64,000 bases of DNA from Mesodorylaimus sp. YZB2_4 (lineage: Eukaryota; Nematoda; Enoplea; Dorylaimida; Dorylaimidae), in the NCBI GenBank assembly GCA_030248295.1, contig JASANH010001196.1:62001-126000 (forward strand), in the 5' to 3' direction. A program made the position numbers and the translations under genes. Position 1 is the stretch's first letter; the number at the start of each line of letters is the position of its first letter. The notes beneath the pieces were generated by a model, which was given only the letters and a program-made list of their open reading frames with translations, was not told the origin of the DNA and searched no databases. Positions 1 through 13,300 of the stretch are shown piece after piece.

Positions 1-3000
1 CACGATTTCTTTGGCGGACGTACACTGGAACAAAAATCTCCTATAAACACCTTCGCGAATCAGCAATCCAAAGCTCCACCCTGGGGCCCAATCCACAAGC
101 GAAAAATGACTTTCTCGGACAAAATTTTGATTTTGCCCGCTGCCTGATTACTTTCACACTCGCATTGATATAATATCAACTGACCTACAGACTTCCAGCA
201 TGATCAACCAGCGCACACAAAACGCGGGTAATTCTAAATTTGAAACCTCCCAGTTCTGGTTTTGGCTCCGAAATTCTCACTTTCCCATGTTTTCCAGACA
301 CGTCTCGTAATCTCCGCCTTTTTACAGATTTTCCAACCTTGTCTTCAATGAACCTTGCATTTCACTCACAGCCACTAACCCACCCTCCCCAACAGTCCAA
401 CTAACACACCTGAATGCAATGCCTTCCGTGAACGGGTCCATCGTATCCACCAGTTCCAAATCCGCATCTCCGCCCAACGTGATCATTTGATACATTTCCT
501 TCAATCTGGACGAAATAATACTGAATCCATCTAAAAATTCGTTTAATCGCGATTTTCGAATCTCGTCGTAACGATCGCGATAAGTATCGCGCATTTTCGT
601 CACCAAATCCAATTCTCGCAAACATCTTTGATATTTCTCTTCCTGAAAACAACGACAAACCATAAATTTTTTACCCCTCCCTCATTCTTCGACGACTTAC
701 TTTTTTCCTGTATTCGTTTAATACATCCAAATTCGGTGTCATTTTATTCAATTGTTCTTCCAACACCGTCAATTGCATCACTGCACGATTCGTGTCGATA
801 TTTTTCAAATACCCCGCAAGAAATACTTTTAGCTCCATCGATGCATCCTCCTCCATCTTCTCGTCACCGCCATCCGGGCCCTCTTTTTCTTCGTCCTCTC
901 CCGCCTGTTTTTCTCCTTCATCCATGGCCTGATCATCGGCACGTTCATTGCCCTGCTCTGGCTCACCTTCGCCACCTTCTTTCTCTTGTCCCTGTCGTTC
1001 GCCATTCTCACTCGCACCCCCTTCCACCACAGCCGCGGCTGGCGGAGGCACTTCCCCACCTCCGGGGGGCAAAGGTGGCAACCCACACATTTTTCGAATA
1101 TCGTGCAATTGCAATTTTTTGAGCTACAAACAAAAGAAACCAGGTTTAAAAACAAATTACAAAACCAAGACGAAACTGACCTCTTTTTCCCAATATGTTT
1201 TCTTTTGCAAAAATGTCTTCAACGTAGCCTCGGCGTGATCCAATCGTGTCCGGCAATCCATCAACGCCTTCTCCAATTGCTGCTCCCGCTCTTCCAAATT
1301 ACCAACACTTTTTTTGGACTCATTCAATTCAGTTTCAAACGGTTTTAATTCTTCCTAAAACCAATCCATTTTTGGCGAACTATCATCAAGAATTTTTTCA
1401 TTTCCTTACCACTGCTTGATCACGAATCTTTACAATTTCCACGGCTTCGTCTTCTAACTTCCTCAAACGCGCCGTAATCTTTTCTATAGCCGCCTTATTA
1501 CTTTCACAATCCTGTTCAAATCCGGCCAACTTTTCTTCGCTATTCTTGATATTCCTTTGAAAAAATGCCCAATAAATTCAAAAATACTTTTCCCGCCACG
1601 CCATATCTAACCAGTATTCGCCACATACCTCTGAGCGGTCTTCGCAGCCACTTTTGATTTTTGAATTCCTTTATCAGCTTCATCGATTTGACGTCGAACC
1701 GCATCGATTTCTTTACGAACAATACCCACGCATCTCTCCGTGATTTCTTTAATTACTTCATCCACCCTAAATAATACAAACTTATTTTTTCCAAAATCAC
1801 TATTTAAAAAAACACTCACTTTTTCACTTTCTCCTTGATAGAATTCGACGTCTCCGATACTTTGTTAAACTCTGCAAAAACTATTTTAACCACCCCCGCA
1901 ACAACAATTCGCCTCATCTTACCTTTCTCGTACTGTTCAATATGAGAAACCAACTTTTTCCTTTCTTCTTCATCAGGCACCGTTGAAGCGAGAATTTTTT
2001 CCTGCGCTCCGACTTGTCTTTCCACTTCTTTCATTTGTTCTTTGTAGGTCTGAAAAAGTTCAACAAATTCAATACACTTCCAAGCATCCAAAACTGGGGA
2101 GTACCCATGGTAATCCCTGTCCAGATTTGGAATATTGCCAATATTGAAAAAAGGGTCAGACCCCTCTGGACGAGCAAATATTTAGTGCCTTCGACTTTTG
2201 GCGTGGCTCTGTGTAAGTCAAATTCTCGAAATGAAGAAATATGAGCGAACAGAAGAGTCAGCTTCCTGATAGTCAAATATTTGAATTTGCCGCGCGTAGT
2301 GATGCTCAGGTGCAAGAACCTTACGACAGTCGGGAGGGAAGCTTGGCTGAGCGCAGTGAGCGGCTTCCGCGAAAACGACAACTCTCATTGCGCTTCGCTT
2401 TTCCGCCATGCCGATATTCAAGGAACTTATCACATGGGACCGAACTGCAGTGCCATGCCAGCCACACTTAAACTTGTGCCCCTGCTAAAAAACCTGGACA
2501 TATCATTCTCTGGGCCACGTATGAACGTAGCAGAGGTAAAAAATTAACAACGCAGTGGACATTAAACTTGGTTTTTTTCCCCGGGCCCCCCTTTGAGCGC
2601 CCAAAAAATCTCAGCCCCAGGCCAGGGGCTAGGTTTCGGATACTGCCCCTGTCCCTAACTCAGAATACACTTACTTTAATATCCATTTTCCACGAATTCG
2701 AATCAATTTTCTTCTTTTGTATTTCCGGCCCCAACTTTTCCCGTTCCGTCTCCAACTGCAATTTCAGTACCCTCATCTCATTCAATCGTGCTCGCAACGT
2801 GGCCAACTCTTCTTCCATCCTCTTCAACTGTTCAGGCGTCAAGTCGTCATGATTTGGTGTCGCAGCGACCGAATGTCCCATACGACCACGCGACTGCCGA
2901 GTACCACCACCACTCATAGTACCTGGCAATCAAGCACGCATAGCCTCACCCTCGCTCACTCATTCGCACACTGGCCATACCTGAGATATCGATAATGTCG

Positions 3001-6000
3001 CCAGCCAACGTGACCACTCTGTACTTGGCCCTTCCCCCTCCGTGATAGGCCACCCTGGTAGCTTGGTCGAGATCATTGGCCACCAACGTGTCGCGCAGTG
3101 CATAGTAGAAAGCGGGCAAGACTCGCTCATCTTCAACAACGATCAAATCGAAAAGACGAGCAACATTTTCTGGCCTGCAAATCAATAAGATCTTCACAAT
3201 TTCTTCTGGAAAAAACAGCACTGAACTTACGTCACCAATTTTTCCTTCATTTTATGCTCGAAATTCCTCATTTTATCCAAACCAATAAACGTGGCCATAC
3301 CAACATTATTTCGCTTCAAGAAATCCACGCATTTCTGGGCCGTATCGATAGTATCGACCACGATATTGTCCAACGGACCGCAAGCCGTACTGATCGCCAC
3401 GTCGTACTTCTCGTCAATCGCACCCAGATCTCCCTAAAATACCCCCACCTCCTTCAAACCACCCACCTCGTATCCCATACACAGTACACTTACCAATCGA
3501 CCGAGTATTCCTTTCAAATTGCCCTTCCTTTGCTCGCCGAACAAGGCATCGAGGACACGACTTCGATTGTGGCTACTTTGAAGATTCGCGCTCGCGACGC
3601 CGACTTTGCTCGACTTGTCACGGATCTAATGAAGCCAAACACTCACATCTACATTCCACAACGATACAAGAATAAAAAGCCAGCGACACGACTGGTAATA
3701 AAGGGAGTTATCAAAAATACTTGATTAAAATGGTTAGAAAAATTCAAATTTAAAAATGGCGGGAAAATTAAAACTGCTAGGGCTGGGGTATTTTTTCGAA
3801 AGCCCTCACATAATGCTAGCTTAAGATTGAATTTTCAGTTAGCAACAAATCCAGCTAAAGACTCTCTTCTAGAACAGGGTTCGTACAACGAGCGGAAAAT
3901 AATTTTCCCTAATTTTCAGGTTTTCCTGACTAACGTTATTTTCGCTCTTTCTCAAGACTCCAAAACCAGTTTCAACTGATTTAGCGATTTAGAGCGTAAT
4001 TAACAGGCCCTTATAAATGGCGAATGACTCAAAATTTCACACTCCAAATTGCAACTTCTCCTGTTTTTATGATTTCCGCTCCAAAACCACCGTTTCCACA
4101 AGTTTTCCAAAGACTTCTTGGATTCCCCGACTTTTTCATATTTCCCACCCTGTTAAGAGGCCTGCAGAAACTGAACCCAGGATGGCCAGTCAAACAGCAC
4201 TCACCTGTTCAGTGAGATCTCTTTCTTCAGCACCAACTTCTCTGAGACGACGTTCGGTTTTTTGCAATTCTTTTTCCAATTCAGGAATTGATTTATCTGC
4301 ATCCGTTATTTTTCTGAAAACAAATCGAGTTCGGCCTACGCGTTTCCTCTCATTACACCCACGCACTTACATTTGACGATCCTCCAACATCTGGCCAATT
4401 CTCGTCAATGAATTCTTCAATTCATCCAATTTCGCCTGTTCCCGAGTCTGACCACTCATGCACAATTCAAGGTCGCTCTTCGCCAGGTTTAGCTAAACGA
4501 ACGATTCATGCAATTTCAGTTGTTTGAATCATCAACCTCAGCACATACCCTTTTCTGAGCATCGTTGACCACTTGCGCCCTCGTCATCAATTGTTCTTCC
4601 AAGCCTTTTTTCTCCAGTTGACACGCCTAAAACGTCAAATAACAGATTCCTTGCCTCCGAAATTCCCCGCCCTCTCCTGGTCATACCTTCGTCTCGTCCG
4701 CCAATCTGGCTATGCCTTCTTGCAATCGTCCTTCCGCCTCTTCCATTCGCTTATCGAGCTCTTTTCGCTTCTCTTCGAGATCTTTTAATTGCTTTTCACA
4801 TTTTTCGGGTTGAGATCGTAAGTCTTTTAGCTAAAAAAAATTTTCTATTCAATTTTGACTTGATGCATTTCAAATGCAGCAAGCGTGAATTGCATTTGCA
4901 AAAAACTATTTAGGTAACCTTTTTCATTTCAACTTGACGCGAGGCTTCCAAAGTCGTTGTTTTGCCTTTGCAATGTTTCAAATCTTCGCGCAGTTTTGCA
5001 TCTTCTTTTTCACATTCTCGAAAAATTGTCACTTGTTTGTCCACAATTTTCTTCAATTCGTCGTGTTTCCTAAAAATTTACATAAGTTTATCCCGATTTT
5101 TTAAAACAAACATGACTTACTTTTTCAACTGTTCGAACTGTTTCTGTTTTTCTTTAATTTCTTTCTTGACTTCTTCAATGTCGCTAATTTTTTGCTCCAA
5201 CTTTTCTTTCGCTATTTCACGTTCCTTTTCGACTGTATCGCAATTCTCGCCGCTCTCGAGTCTAAAAAATTGCACAAATCAGGTACGACGACCAAAAAAA
5301 ATTTCGAGTCCCTTACACATATCGCTGGTACAGAATATTCTTTTTCCTCGTAATCTTGTTCTCCAATTCCAAAAATGCCACAGCTTCGTTTTTCGGACCT
5401 TCTAATTCAGTTTTTTCATCTTCCACCGTTTTCGCTCGTTGAGTCTAAAAAAATAATAAAAATATCAAGGCTGAAAAAAAAACCAAAAACTTACCTTATC
5501 ATTTTTCATTTCACCCAATTCGTCGATTCGTTTTTGCAACGAATCCAAGACTGGTTTGAAACGCGATGATCCAACGATGTCTTCCAAATATTCCAACATG
5601 CCTTCTTCGCCTTCACTTTGCGCTTTCGGCTTCATCAACGAGATTTGTTCCACTTCGCCCTCAAAAAATGCGATAGTAGCCTTTTGGAACAAATTTACAT
5701 TAAAATCTTACTTGCAAGATCAGAAATCGATTGTGATCAATATCGATTCCGTGCTGCCGAAGCATATGGGCCACGTCTTTAAACTGAACTCGTCGCTTAT
5801 TGATGTAGTAATCGGAAGAATTGTTTCTATAGGCAGTACGCGAAATGATAAAGGCAGAATCCTTGACAACATCGTATTCGTCGTCGGTCTAAAAGAAATT
5901 CCAGGAATTTTTTAAAAATTTGACAATCTATTTGCAAACCAGACTTGCCTTATCAATAACTTTCATAAAATGGACTTCTACATTACAATAATCGACGTGC

Positions 6001-9000
6001 GAATGTAATTCCGAGTTGTGAATTAGAACGCTTATATTTTTGGAGCGAATTTTCTGAGCTCGATAACCAAAAACGAATAAAAGCGAGTCGATCACATTCG
6101 ATTTTCCACTTCCATTCGGCCCAACAATTGATGTGAAATTCTAAAATTAAAACTGGTTGAAAACCGTAAAAACTCTCGCGATTTTTCGTAAAAACATGAG
6201 AAACAGATCAACAAGAACGAGCAGAGCAAGCGAATGTGGGCATACATGCCGACACCCTGTAATAGCCTATAATCATTATAGGCTGACCTTCAAAATTTTT
6301 GAAAATTTTGAAAAAAAGGCGGGGGGGGGGGGGGGGTTGCGCAGGCGCAGCCGAGAAAATTTTTTTTAAAAATTCACCTTCATTCTGCGCATAAGCAAAT
6401 TTTGCGCAGTCTATTCCAGCTTTTGCCTGCTCTGGTGCGTATCATTCGTTGAAGGTGATTTCGCCTCCGCTGCACAATTGGTACTGTATACTGGTAACGC
6501 GTGGTAATCACGTGCTTCCGTAATTACTGTAGTAAAAATGAACCGTACAGGTTCACAAAGAAATTACGAACTTGGGTGTCTGCGCATCGAAGACAGCGAA
6601 ATTTTATGATTTTGAACCAGAAATGGCAAAATTCAGTGATTGCGCATCAAAAACAGCGAAATTTAGTCATTTTGAGTCGAAATTGGCAAAGTTCAGAGAT
6701 TGGGAGCCATCCATAAAGGACGTCTACCCTAGGGGGCAGGGTGGGGGTGAGCGGAAAGTGGACGGAAGTGGATGGGGGAGGAGGTAGGCTGCCGCCAAGT
6801 GGACGTCCACTTTACAAAATCAGCGGGTTTTTGGGAAAATTATCGCAATTATCAGAGTATTAATGCTAGAGATACGAGTCAAATTATTAATATTTAAATC
6901 ATCAATCAAACGACTATAAAAAGGACTCAAGTCGATTATATTCCAGTTTTCCTAAACAGTTTTCATCCTTTTGGCTTCTCTTTTTCTGAGGCGGATAAAA
7001 CGATTTTAGTGGTGCTGCCAGTGGCTTTGTCGCTCAATCTGGTGTCTTGGTAACCAAGACCTGCAGGGGAGGGAGAGGGGGTTTGCTGTAGCGTTCGTTC
7101 GGGATCCCGGTCCCGATCCCGGTCGGGATTGCCCCTCCCGAACCCGATACAAAGTGTTCGGGATTGGGGACTGAATATTGTGGAGATAGAATGTTTTTAT
7201 TGCAACAGGGAATGGGGCTATTGTATGGGAAACGAGCTGTAGGGGTGATAATGGCATGATCGGATGAAACTACCCCCATAAAATGCACAAGTCCTGCTTT
7301 TTCTGATGTACGATTTGCACTTAGTTGGATATATGTAGTTACAGCCCGAATTTGCCAAATTACATGGTGGGCCTGCTGCAGAAGCTGGCGACATTCTGCT
7401 TGACACTGACGCAGATGGTCACGGCCATCAAAATATTTCAGAAGCGGAAATATAGAGACCTTAGCGGATGATCGAATTGATAGAGGGGAAGGAGAGGATT
7501 TGTTTGCTAATTTGTAACTGATTCTTCGCTTGCCTGATTTTGAATGCAATGATAAATACTGCACTAAAAATTATCCAAGGAAAGGGAATCTGTGGCTTTT
7601 AATTTGCTGGCTACTCAGGGTGGCTTGTAGGTCATCTATAGCCAATTAAAAGCGCTCTCTCTACAAAATCCCGATCCTGTCCCGATCCCGATCCCGGTCG
7701 GGATTGCGCGAGTCCCGATCCCGAACGAACGCTAGTTTGCCGGGCAAGTACTCTGAATGTGAGAGAGAGCGACTACATCTGTGGCTAAAACATCAACCAC
7801 GGGCCGACCTCCCCAGCCAGGGCGATGGATTCCAGGCGCTAGGGGGCCATCGGGATGTCAGTGATGTTGCCCAATTATAGCACTGACTGATCCGACCCTC
7901 GACGTGAGTCCCGATCTCGATCTGGGTGATCCGTTCAAGAAATGAGATATTTTTATGGATAAGGTTCCCAGCAGCCTGCCCTATATTTCCTTTCCTCGCT
8001 GTCACTGTTCATCAAATCACTCCAAAAACTCAGGAGCACTACCTTGCACCTAAAGCATGATTCAATTCAGATTTTGGAGGAAAATTGGAGAAGTTTCAAA
8101 TTGGATGTGGCATGACACATTTTCAGAGAGAGAGCGTAAAATTTTAGTTCCCAATTCGGCTGATGCAACAGTCGAATCAAACTGAAGACTGAATGACCCA
8201 TCATTTCGGCGGATCAGTCGATGCTGGGAGCAATGCTGTTTCGAAGAGAATATTTTTCTTGGGGGGGGGGGGGGGTCTGCTCAAGTGGACGTCCATTTTT
8301 AGGGGGGTCCAGGCTAGTGTTCGGCCGAGGATGACTTTTTTCGAGGTCGAGGCTGGCAGTCGAGGTTGGGTCGAGGTCGAGGTCGAGGCTCGAGGTTTTT
8401 GCTAACAGTCCCTAACTTAAATTTGTAATGCTTCCTGCAAGTTTGTGTGAATTTCCATTCTTTTCTGACTGTATCTTCAAGAGACAACTCATCCACTGGC
8501 ATAAAAAGGCAAGGGATATGGACGGAGCAGTCCTACACAGTGATTTAATTAAGCTAGCAGCAAAATCGCGCAAATTTTTGCGTGCGAGGCACAGGCACAC
8601 TTGTGCGTCCAGTCTTCAAACTGGGAAACAGCTTATTGATTGTATCTTGCTTGTGAACCTCGAACCTCGGCCGTTTTTCCTCGAGGTCGAGGTCGAGGTC
8701 GAGGGTGGCCAACCTCGGCCGAGGTCGAGGTCGAGGTCGAATTTTGTCAGGGGGATTGCGCAATTATAGGCTAAAGTTCAGACCGTCGGCATGTATGGTG
8801 GGATTTTTTCTGGTTCCATACCTTGTGAAATGGTCCGAGCGTATGGCGTCCATAATAAGATTTGAAATTCTCATTGACAATGTGCGTGATCAACAATCGG
8901 GGACCTGTCCCATCAAAATTCATTACCGGAGGCGGCGGTGGCGGAATTTCCAAGTTTTGCAAGTCATGCCGATAATCTAAAAAAAAAAGGTTTTAACTCC

Positions 9001-9608
9001 GACACAGAAAGCAACACACTTCGAAAATTTTATTGCGAGAAACTTTCCAGCTCGGAGGAAAGATCCTCTAAGAAAAAACCATGTCAACTTTTATGCAAGA
9101 CAAGGGAGCCATAGTTGAAAAAACGGGCCCCAGTCAGTCCACATACGGCAACCTCGACTCGCAAACAGCCGACAAGTCAGCGCATGATTACAGAAGATTC
9201 CTACTTGACTCACTTTTCTGCTTACTGTATTAAAACCAGGAAATGACGAGCTAAAGCGTCTTACCGGCTTTCATTAGTTATACTGTAGATTGAAAACACT
9301 ACAAATCTAGGCACCAGCCAATCCAAAGGGATAAACTTACTTTCCAAAAACCCATCCTCGCTTTGTCCACCATCAGCCACACTCTCTCGGCCGTCATCTT
9401 CGTTTCTAGATTGCCCCCCATCGGTCTGCCCATTACTTAGCCCACCATTGGTCGCTGCCACTTCTCCACTGATCACATTATTTTCTCCCAAATTCTCATG
9501 CTCCCCATTTATTTCCGTCTCCAACGTTCCAGTCACTCCACGACCACGCTTCGATTGCGCCGGTTTCCCCGTTCGCTGTTGATCGCCCGCAATTCGTTTC
9601 TTAGGCAT
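1..9608 (-). CDS. SMC4: SMC4, condensin core ATPase subunit (3' end cut by window edge)
   Basis: Structural maintenance of chromosomes protein 4, which pairs with SMC2 in condensin to compact mitotic chromosomes. Exons on the minus strand: 9608-9341, 8976-8822, 6140-5949, 5888-5712, 5659-5495, 5444-5317, 5261-5121, 5069-4919, 4830-4687, 4626-4549, 4492-4371, 4313-4205, 3625-3494, 3433-3231, 3174-2981, 2922-2675, 2049-1923, 1871-1820, 1766-1629, 1554-1410, 1354-1181, 1123-701, 642-410, 24-1. These give about 1,307 codons in one frame. Exon 2 holds the family N-terminus (THIVNENFKSYYG, LGPFHK). Exon 3 has Walker A (GPNGSGKSNVIDS). Exons 13-16 are the hinge (LFDLIVVEDERVLPAFYYAL, SGTMSGGG). Exon 23 carries RLNEFLDGF and LGGDADLELVD. 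The signature motif and Walker B lie beyond the left edge. The start is the ATG of MPKKRI. Exon 22 contains a long Pro/Gly/Glu-rich acidic linker. Intron 3 has a GC donor. Identity is very secure; the weakest boundary is the donor at 4918 (GTTACC). Confidence 0.95.
7088..7732. mobile_element. MITE with TAGCGTTCGTTCGGGATC inverted ends and CCCGAT-type subterminal repeats
   Basis: The left end reads TAGCGTTCGTTCGGGATC and the right end GATCCCGAACGAACGCTA, an exact inverted repeat. TA at both outer edges fits a TA target duplication. Inside each end are runs of the near-palindromic unit CCCGATC/GGTCGGGAT (7100-7145 and 7667-7722). The middle has no convincing coding sequence. The design matches the GTGTTCGG elements at 8315 and 15277. 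Confidence 0.6.
7883..7950 (+). repeat. Dispersed repeat tail, copy 1
   Basis: The segment starting ACTGATCCGACCCTC and ending AAATGAGAT recurs at about 16222-16288 with scattered substitutions. It is probably the end of an interspersed element whose full length I cannot define. Confidence 0.4.
8315..8745. mobile_element. MITE with GTGTTCGGCCGAGG end and GAGGTC hexamer arrays, copy 1 (right end truncated)
   Basis: Begins TAGTGTTCGGCCGAGG, then a CGAGGT array, a unique core of about 250 bp, and a second array of GAGGTC units. The core matches the copy at 15277-15689 closely. The expected right terminus CCTCGGCCGAACAC is missing, so the element is truncated or was never completed by repair here. 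Confidence 0.65.
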
Positions 9609-10384
9609 TTTCAATTTTGTAAAAAGAATAAAATCGAATTAAATTACAATATTTGTACAAAAAATTCTTTCCTACATGAAATTTGAAAATGAACGACGAC
9701 AAATTTCGAATTTGACGCTTCGCCGCCAAAATGACGCCTCGCCAAAAATCGAATCCCGCTTTCTGTAAAGTCCCGCACACCTGCGCACATTTTCACCACT
9801 TACAGCGAGCCGCGGGAGAATTCAAATTAAAACAACTTATTTCCCCGCCCAGCTTTTTTTCTACTTCAACAAACAATTCCTGTTTTCTCATCTTTCTTCT
9901 TCACAAACATGCACAGCCACACCCGTTAAACAAACAAACGCTTTTTAACGCATAACTTTCACATTTGCTCCAAACTTCCTATAAAGTTTAAAAAACGGGT
10001 TTATCTATCAACATAGCATTCTACATAACTTTCTAAATATCACACATTCCAGGGCAAATAAGTACAAGTACCACAAACATAACGGCGAATGGCCAGCATA
10101 AAGATAGAAAAGCGCACACGCGCGTTCTCGAATTTTAGAAAGACATAAAAAATGAAATATAATTCTCACAGGAAAACAGAACCGAATAACTCGTCCATAT
10201 GTACAGTATATATTATAAGAATAGCACATTCTAAAACACAATCATTGAACATTATAACCTCCCAAACTGACCTAAACATTCGGGCACCTAACCGGTCTAC
10301 AGCCATCCCACAATTTGCACTTGCAAAACATACATTACACTCCCGAGGACACACAAGAGACTCACCTTTGTTGACTTTGTTTAT
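9609..10384. other. Intergenic, SMC4 5' flank / TAF4 3' flank
   Basis: AT-rich sequence between the SMC4 start and the TAF4 stop, both genes on the minus strand. It must hold the SMC4 promoter region; no TATA box or coding exon was recognised. Confidence 0.5.
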
Positions 10385-13300
10385 TCATTTATAAAACGAA
10401 CGATAAAACGTTTTCGACAGCCTGGCTTCGCGTTCTTGGCTCAGAAGCAGTTGCAAATCCCTGAGATTCACCCGTTTGTACCGGGGTCGATTCACCTGAA
10501 ACACATATCCTCAATGTGGACTCAGAATTCACATTCTCAAATCTGAAATTCTGTTTTCCATCTTGTAAGTCCCACTTATTCAGCACACAGCTGCTTTGTC
10601 CTATCCTTCAACACATGAGCGAGAGATAGCACTGGTGCCCCCCCCCAGCCAGGCACTCGCTCACCTGTGTCCTAAACGATGCTTCACCGGGCACAGTCGA
10701 ATTCGACAAGGGATTCGCACTCGATGCACCCATCGATTCGGTGGCTTGCGATGCACCCAAGGCTGCCGCTGGACGTTTTCGCGATGAAGACAATGCCAAT
10801 TGAGCAGCGGCGTTTGCATCGCGATTGCGCATTTCTTCTTGTTCGGCTTTTTGAAGCTGAAAAAGAAACCGAATTTACAAAAATTAAGAATAAAAAAGAT
10901 TAGACCCGAGCGGGATTCGAACCTGGAATATTTTGGGATTTCAGATCTAGCGTACTAACCATTTAAGCACGGGTTCGATTCCCGCTCAGGGCGTATGTTT
11001 TCTCATTGGTTTTTCTTTTTATTCATCTGCAACAGCCTATGGCCACGTACTTCTTTTGCCCTTTCTTTCATTCTTTGTTGTTCAGTGTCCCCGAGTTTCG
11101 AAGATCGACTTCTGGCCATTTTCAAGACCAGCTCCTTCTCGCGTTCTTCTCGTTTCAAGAAATCTTTTTTCGATAAGTCTTCCAAGAACCTCAGCTGCGA
11201 ACGAACATCCGTCACTGGCTCGTATAACGGATTGTTCTAAAAAGCTTTTTTTTAGAATCTCACTCAAATGTCCACCCCTTCGAATATGCACCCAAAACTT
11301 GAATATTCAATGTGCAATTTGTAAATAAAATCATGCCAAAATTTTTCCCGCCATTATCAAATTAAAAAGTTCTTAAAAATTTCTCCAAATTTAAAAAGGC
11401 TCCCACCCACTTTTTGCAACAGCCTTCAACTCCGTCCTCCTGGGGTGTGTTTCAGATCCATGACCCTCCGTCACCCTTTAAAAACTTAATCCTACATGGA
11501 TTCGCACACTGCTATAGAGTGGCAGCGAGATCAGTCCACCGGGTCTCAAAGCTGCCCTATCCTCCAACACGTGAGCGACAGCAGCGCCACCTAGCGGCCG
11601 AATAGCCAGTGCTTTAGTATGGGCACCGGCAGCCCAGCTGTCGAACAGAAGTCACCCCTATTCGATCGTGTGGTCACTCTTACCCTCAGCGGTTCAGTGC
11701 GATGTTCGGCGATTAAGGCCAATTTTTCGACGAGATCTTTAATCCGTTCCTGCGTGGCGTGTGATATTAGACTAAGCACTTCTGGCCGCGCGTCTTGGAG
11801 ACCGAATCGTTGAGATATGGCTCGAATCTTGGACGTCAACGGGCCCGTGTACAAGAAATCCTCATCTTTCCCACAACTCCGCGTTTCCGTGCTTAGAATT
11901 TCGGCAGTCGACGCCATAATTTTTTGCGATTCCTCGGCCAAATTTACGCCACCCATGGCCGCCACGTCGTTGATATCGTCCTCAGGTTCTCTGAAACAAA
12001 ACATTCAAGTTCCAAATTGTCTTCTACCCAACCCATTATTACTCCTCACCTGTACTTTTCCGGTGTGGCTGATGGTGGGGGATGTCCAGGGGGCAGATTC
12101 TTGGCCGCGCTCGATCCCTTGACCGGAGGTCTGGCCGGACGGTGAGCCGATGAACCAGGAGTCGCGTTGGCCGACGTGGTCAATCCCGCCGGACTTCTGG
12201 CCATATTTGGAGATGGCGTTGGTTGTCTGGCGGCTGTAGCCATTGCTTGCCGTTGCAAGGTGGCACTGGGCGACGGGGCGGCCGAGGGGCTACCGCCGGC
12301 GGCGCCCATCGCGAGTTGTTGCGCAACCGACGGGTACTGGTGCCTGGTCATCACGGATTGTGGCAACTGATGAGAACCAACCGACGGGACCACAGTTCGC
12401 GCAGGACTCGCCACAACATACGGGCCGGCGATCGGAGCCGCCGGCAAGACGCTCGTGCTGCCAACACTGCCCATGCTCGATTGGCCATTGCCAGGCGCCG
12501 AAGCTCTCGCGTTCACCCCGCCCGTCGTCGTCGCCAGTTGATTAACGAAGGAAGGAGCATTTTGAGGACTGGCATAATGTTGCACGCTGACAGGCGCCGC
12601 TTGCCGAACCACCGATGGACCGTTCAAACCCTCGAATGTGAATTCGCCAGCCCGATACGCTTTCTGCACATGCGGTAGCATATTCTGAAATGGACTCAAC
12701 ATCTTCTCGTGCGAACATCAAAAACAATGAGCACTTACCTCGAGGAAAGGCAAAAGATGAGGCTGAGGTTTCGAATTGAGCACGGCTTGTATTTTATCAG
12801 TGAAATTTTGAGGGCTAACGTGGCCAGCCTAAAACCACACGCTCTTAGAGTCTGCCCAGGCCCATGAATCAATTCTGATACTGACCAAGAGACCACTGAC
12901 TAAATTGGTCACTTCCTCCACCAGTCCTTGACCACTGCCTTTGTCCCTGGCCAATCGCATTAGCGTTTTTAAGAAGCTAATGCATTTCTTCTTTTCCGCT
13001 TCACAATTTTGAGGCTGCGATTGCTGTCCGCCGACGCCTGAATGTTGAGTCGACGTCGAAGAGCCAATTTGCTGTTGGTTTGTGGACGGCATCGGCGAAT
13101 TGATCACATTTTGGCCCACAATCGACGTGCTCCCCGAAGTCGTGGTCATCAATTGCACAGGTAAGCTGCTAGTCGCATTCCCCACGCCACTCAGACCCGC
13201 CGTCGACGTCGAGGGTGCCAAAGACTGCTGGTTCGTCAGACCGGGCGAGGCGGCGAATGCGGGCGGTGGAGTCGGATGACGTAAAACGGGCGTCGATGGT

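Larger units (their letters stand above)
6237..8810. mobile_element. Composite insertion with ~45 bp imperfect terminal inverted repeats
   Basis: The sequence near 6238-6285 (CATACATGCCGAC, then TAGCCTATAAT) recurs in reverse complement near 8760-8808 with the same order and spacing. Inside lie other MITEs, so this looks like one host element with later insertions. No transposase reading frame was recognised, and the target-site duplication is unclear. Confidence 0.4.
6141..8821 (-). other. SMC4 intron 2, mobile-element-rich
   Basis: This 2.7 kb intron is about 50 times longer than most introns here. It holds a long poly-G run near 6320, a TIR-bounded insertion (about 6237-8810), two hexamer-rich MITEs (7088-7732 and 8315-8745) and near-palindromic blocks containing AAGTGGACGTCCA at about 6795 and 8282. 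I found no SMC4 coding sequence in it. Confidence 0.7.

Noticed and set aside
8554..8769. PRPRPRP-type proteins over the GAGGTC arrays
   Set aside because: Products of the hexamer repeat in the MITE copies, repeated identically in copy 2, with no gene context.
10902..10976. A functional tRNA gene
   Set aside because: A and B boxes are present but anticodon and D/T stems do not pair well, so it is listed only as a tRNA-like relic.
12223..12678. Arg/His-rich open frames opposite TAF4
   Set aside because: Shadow frames of the low-complexity TAF4 exon.
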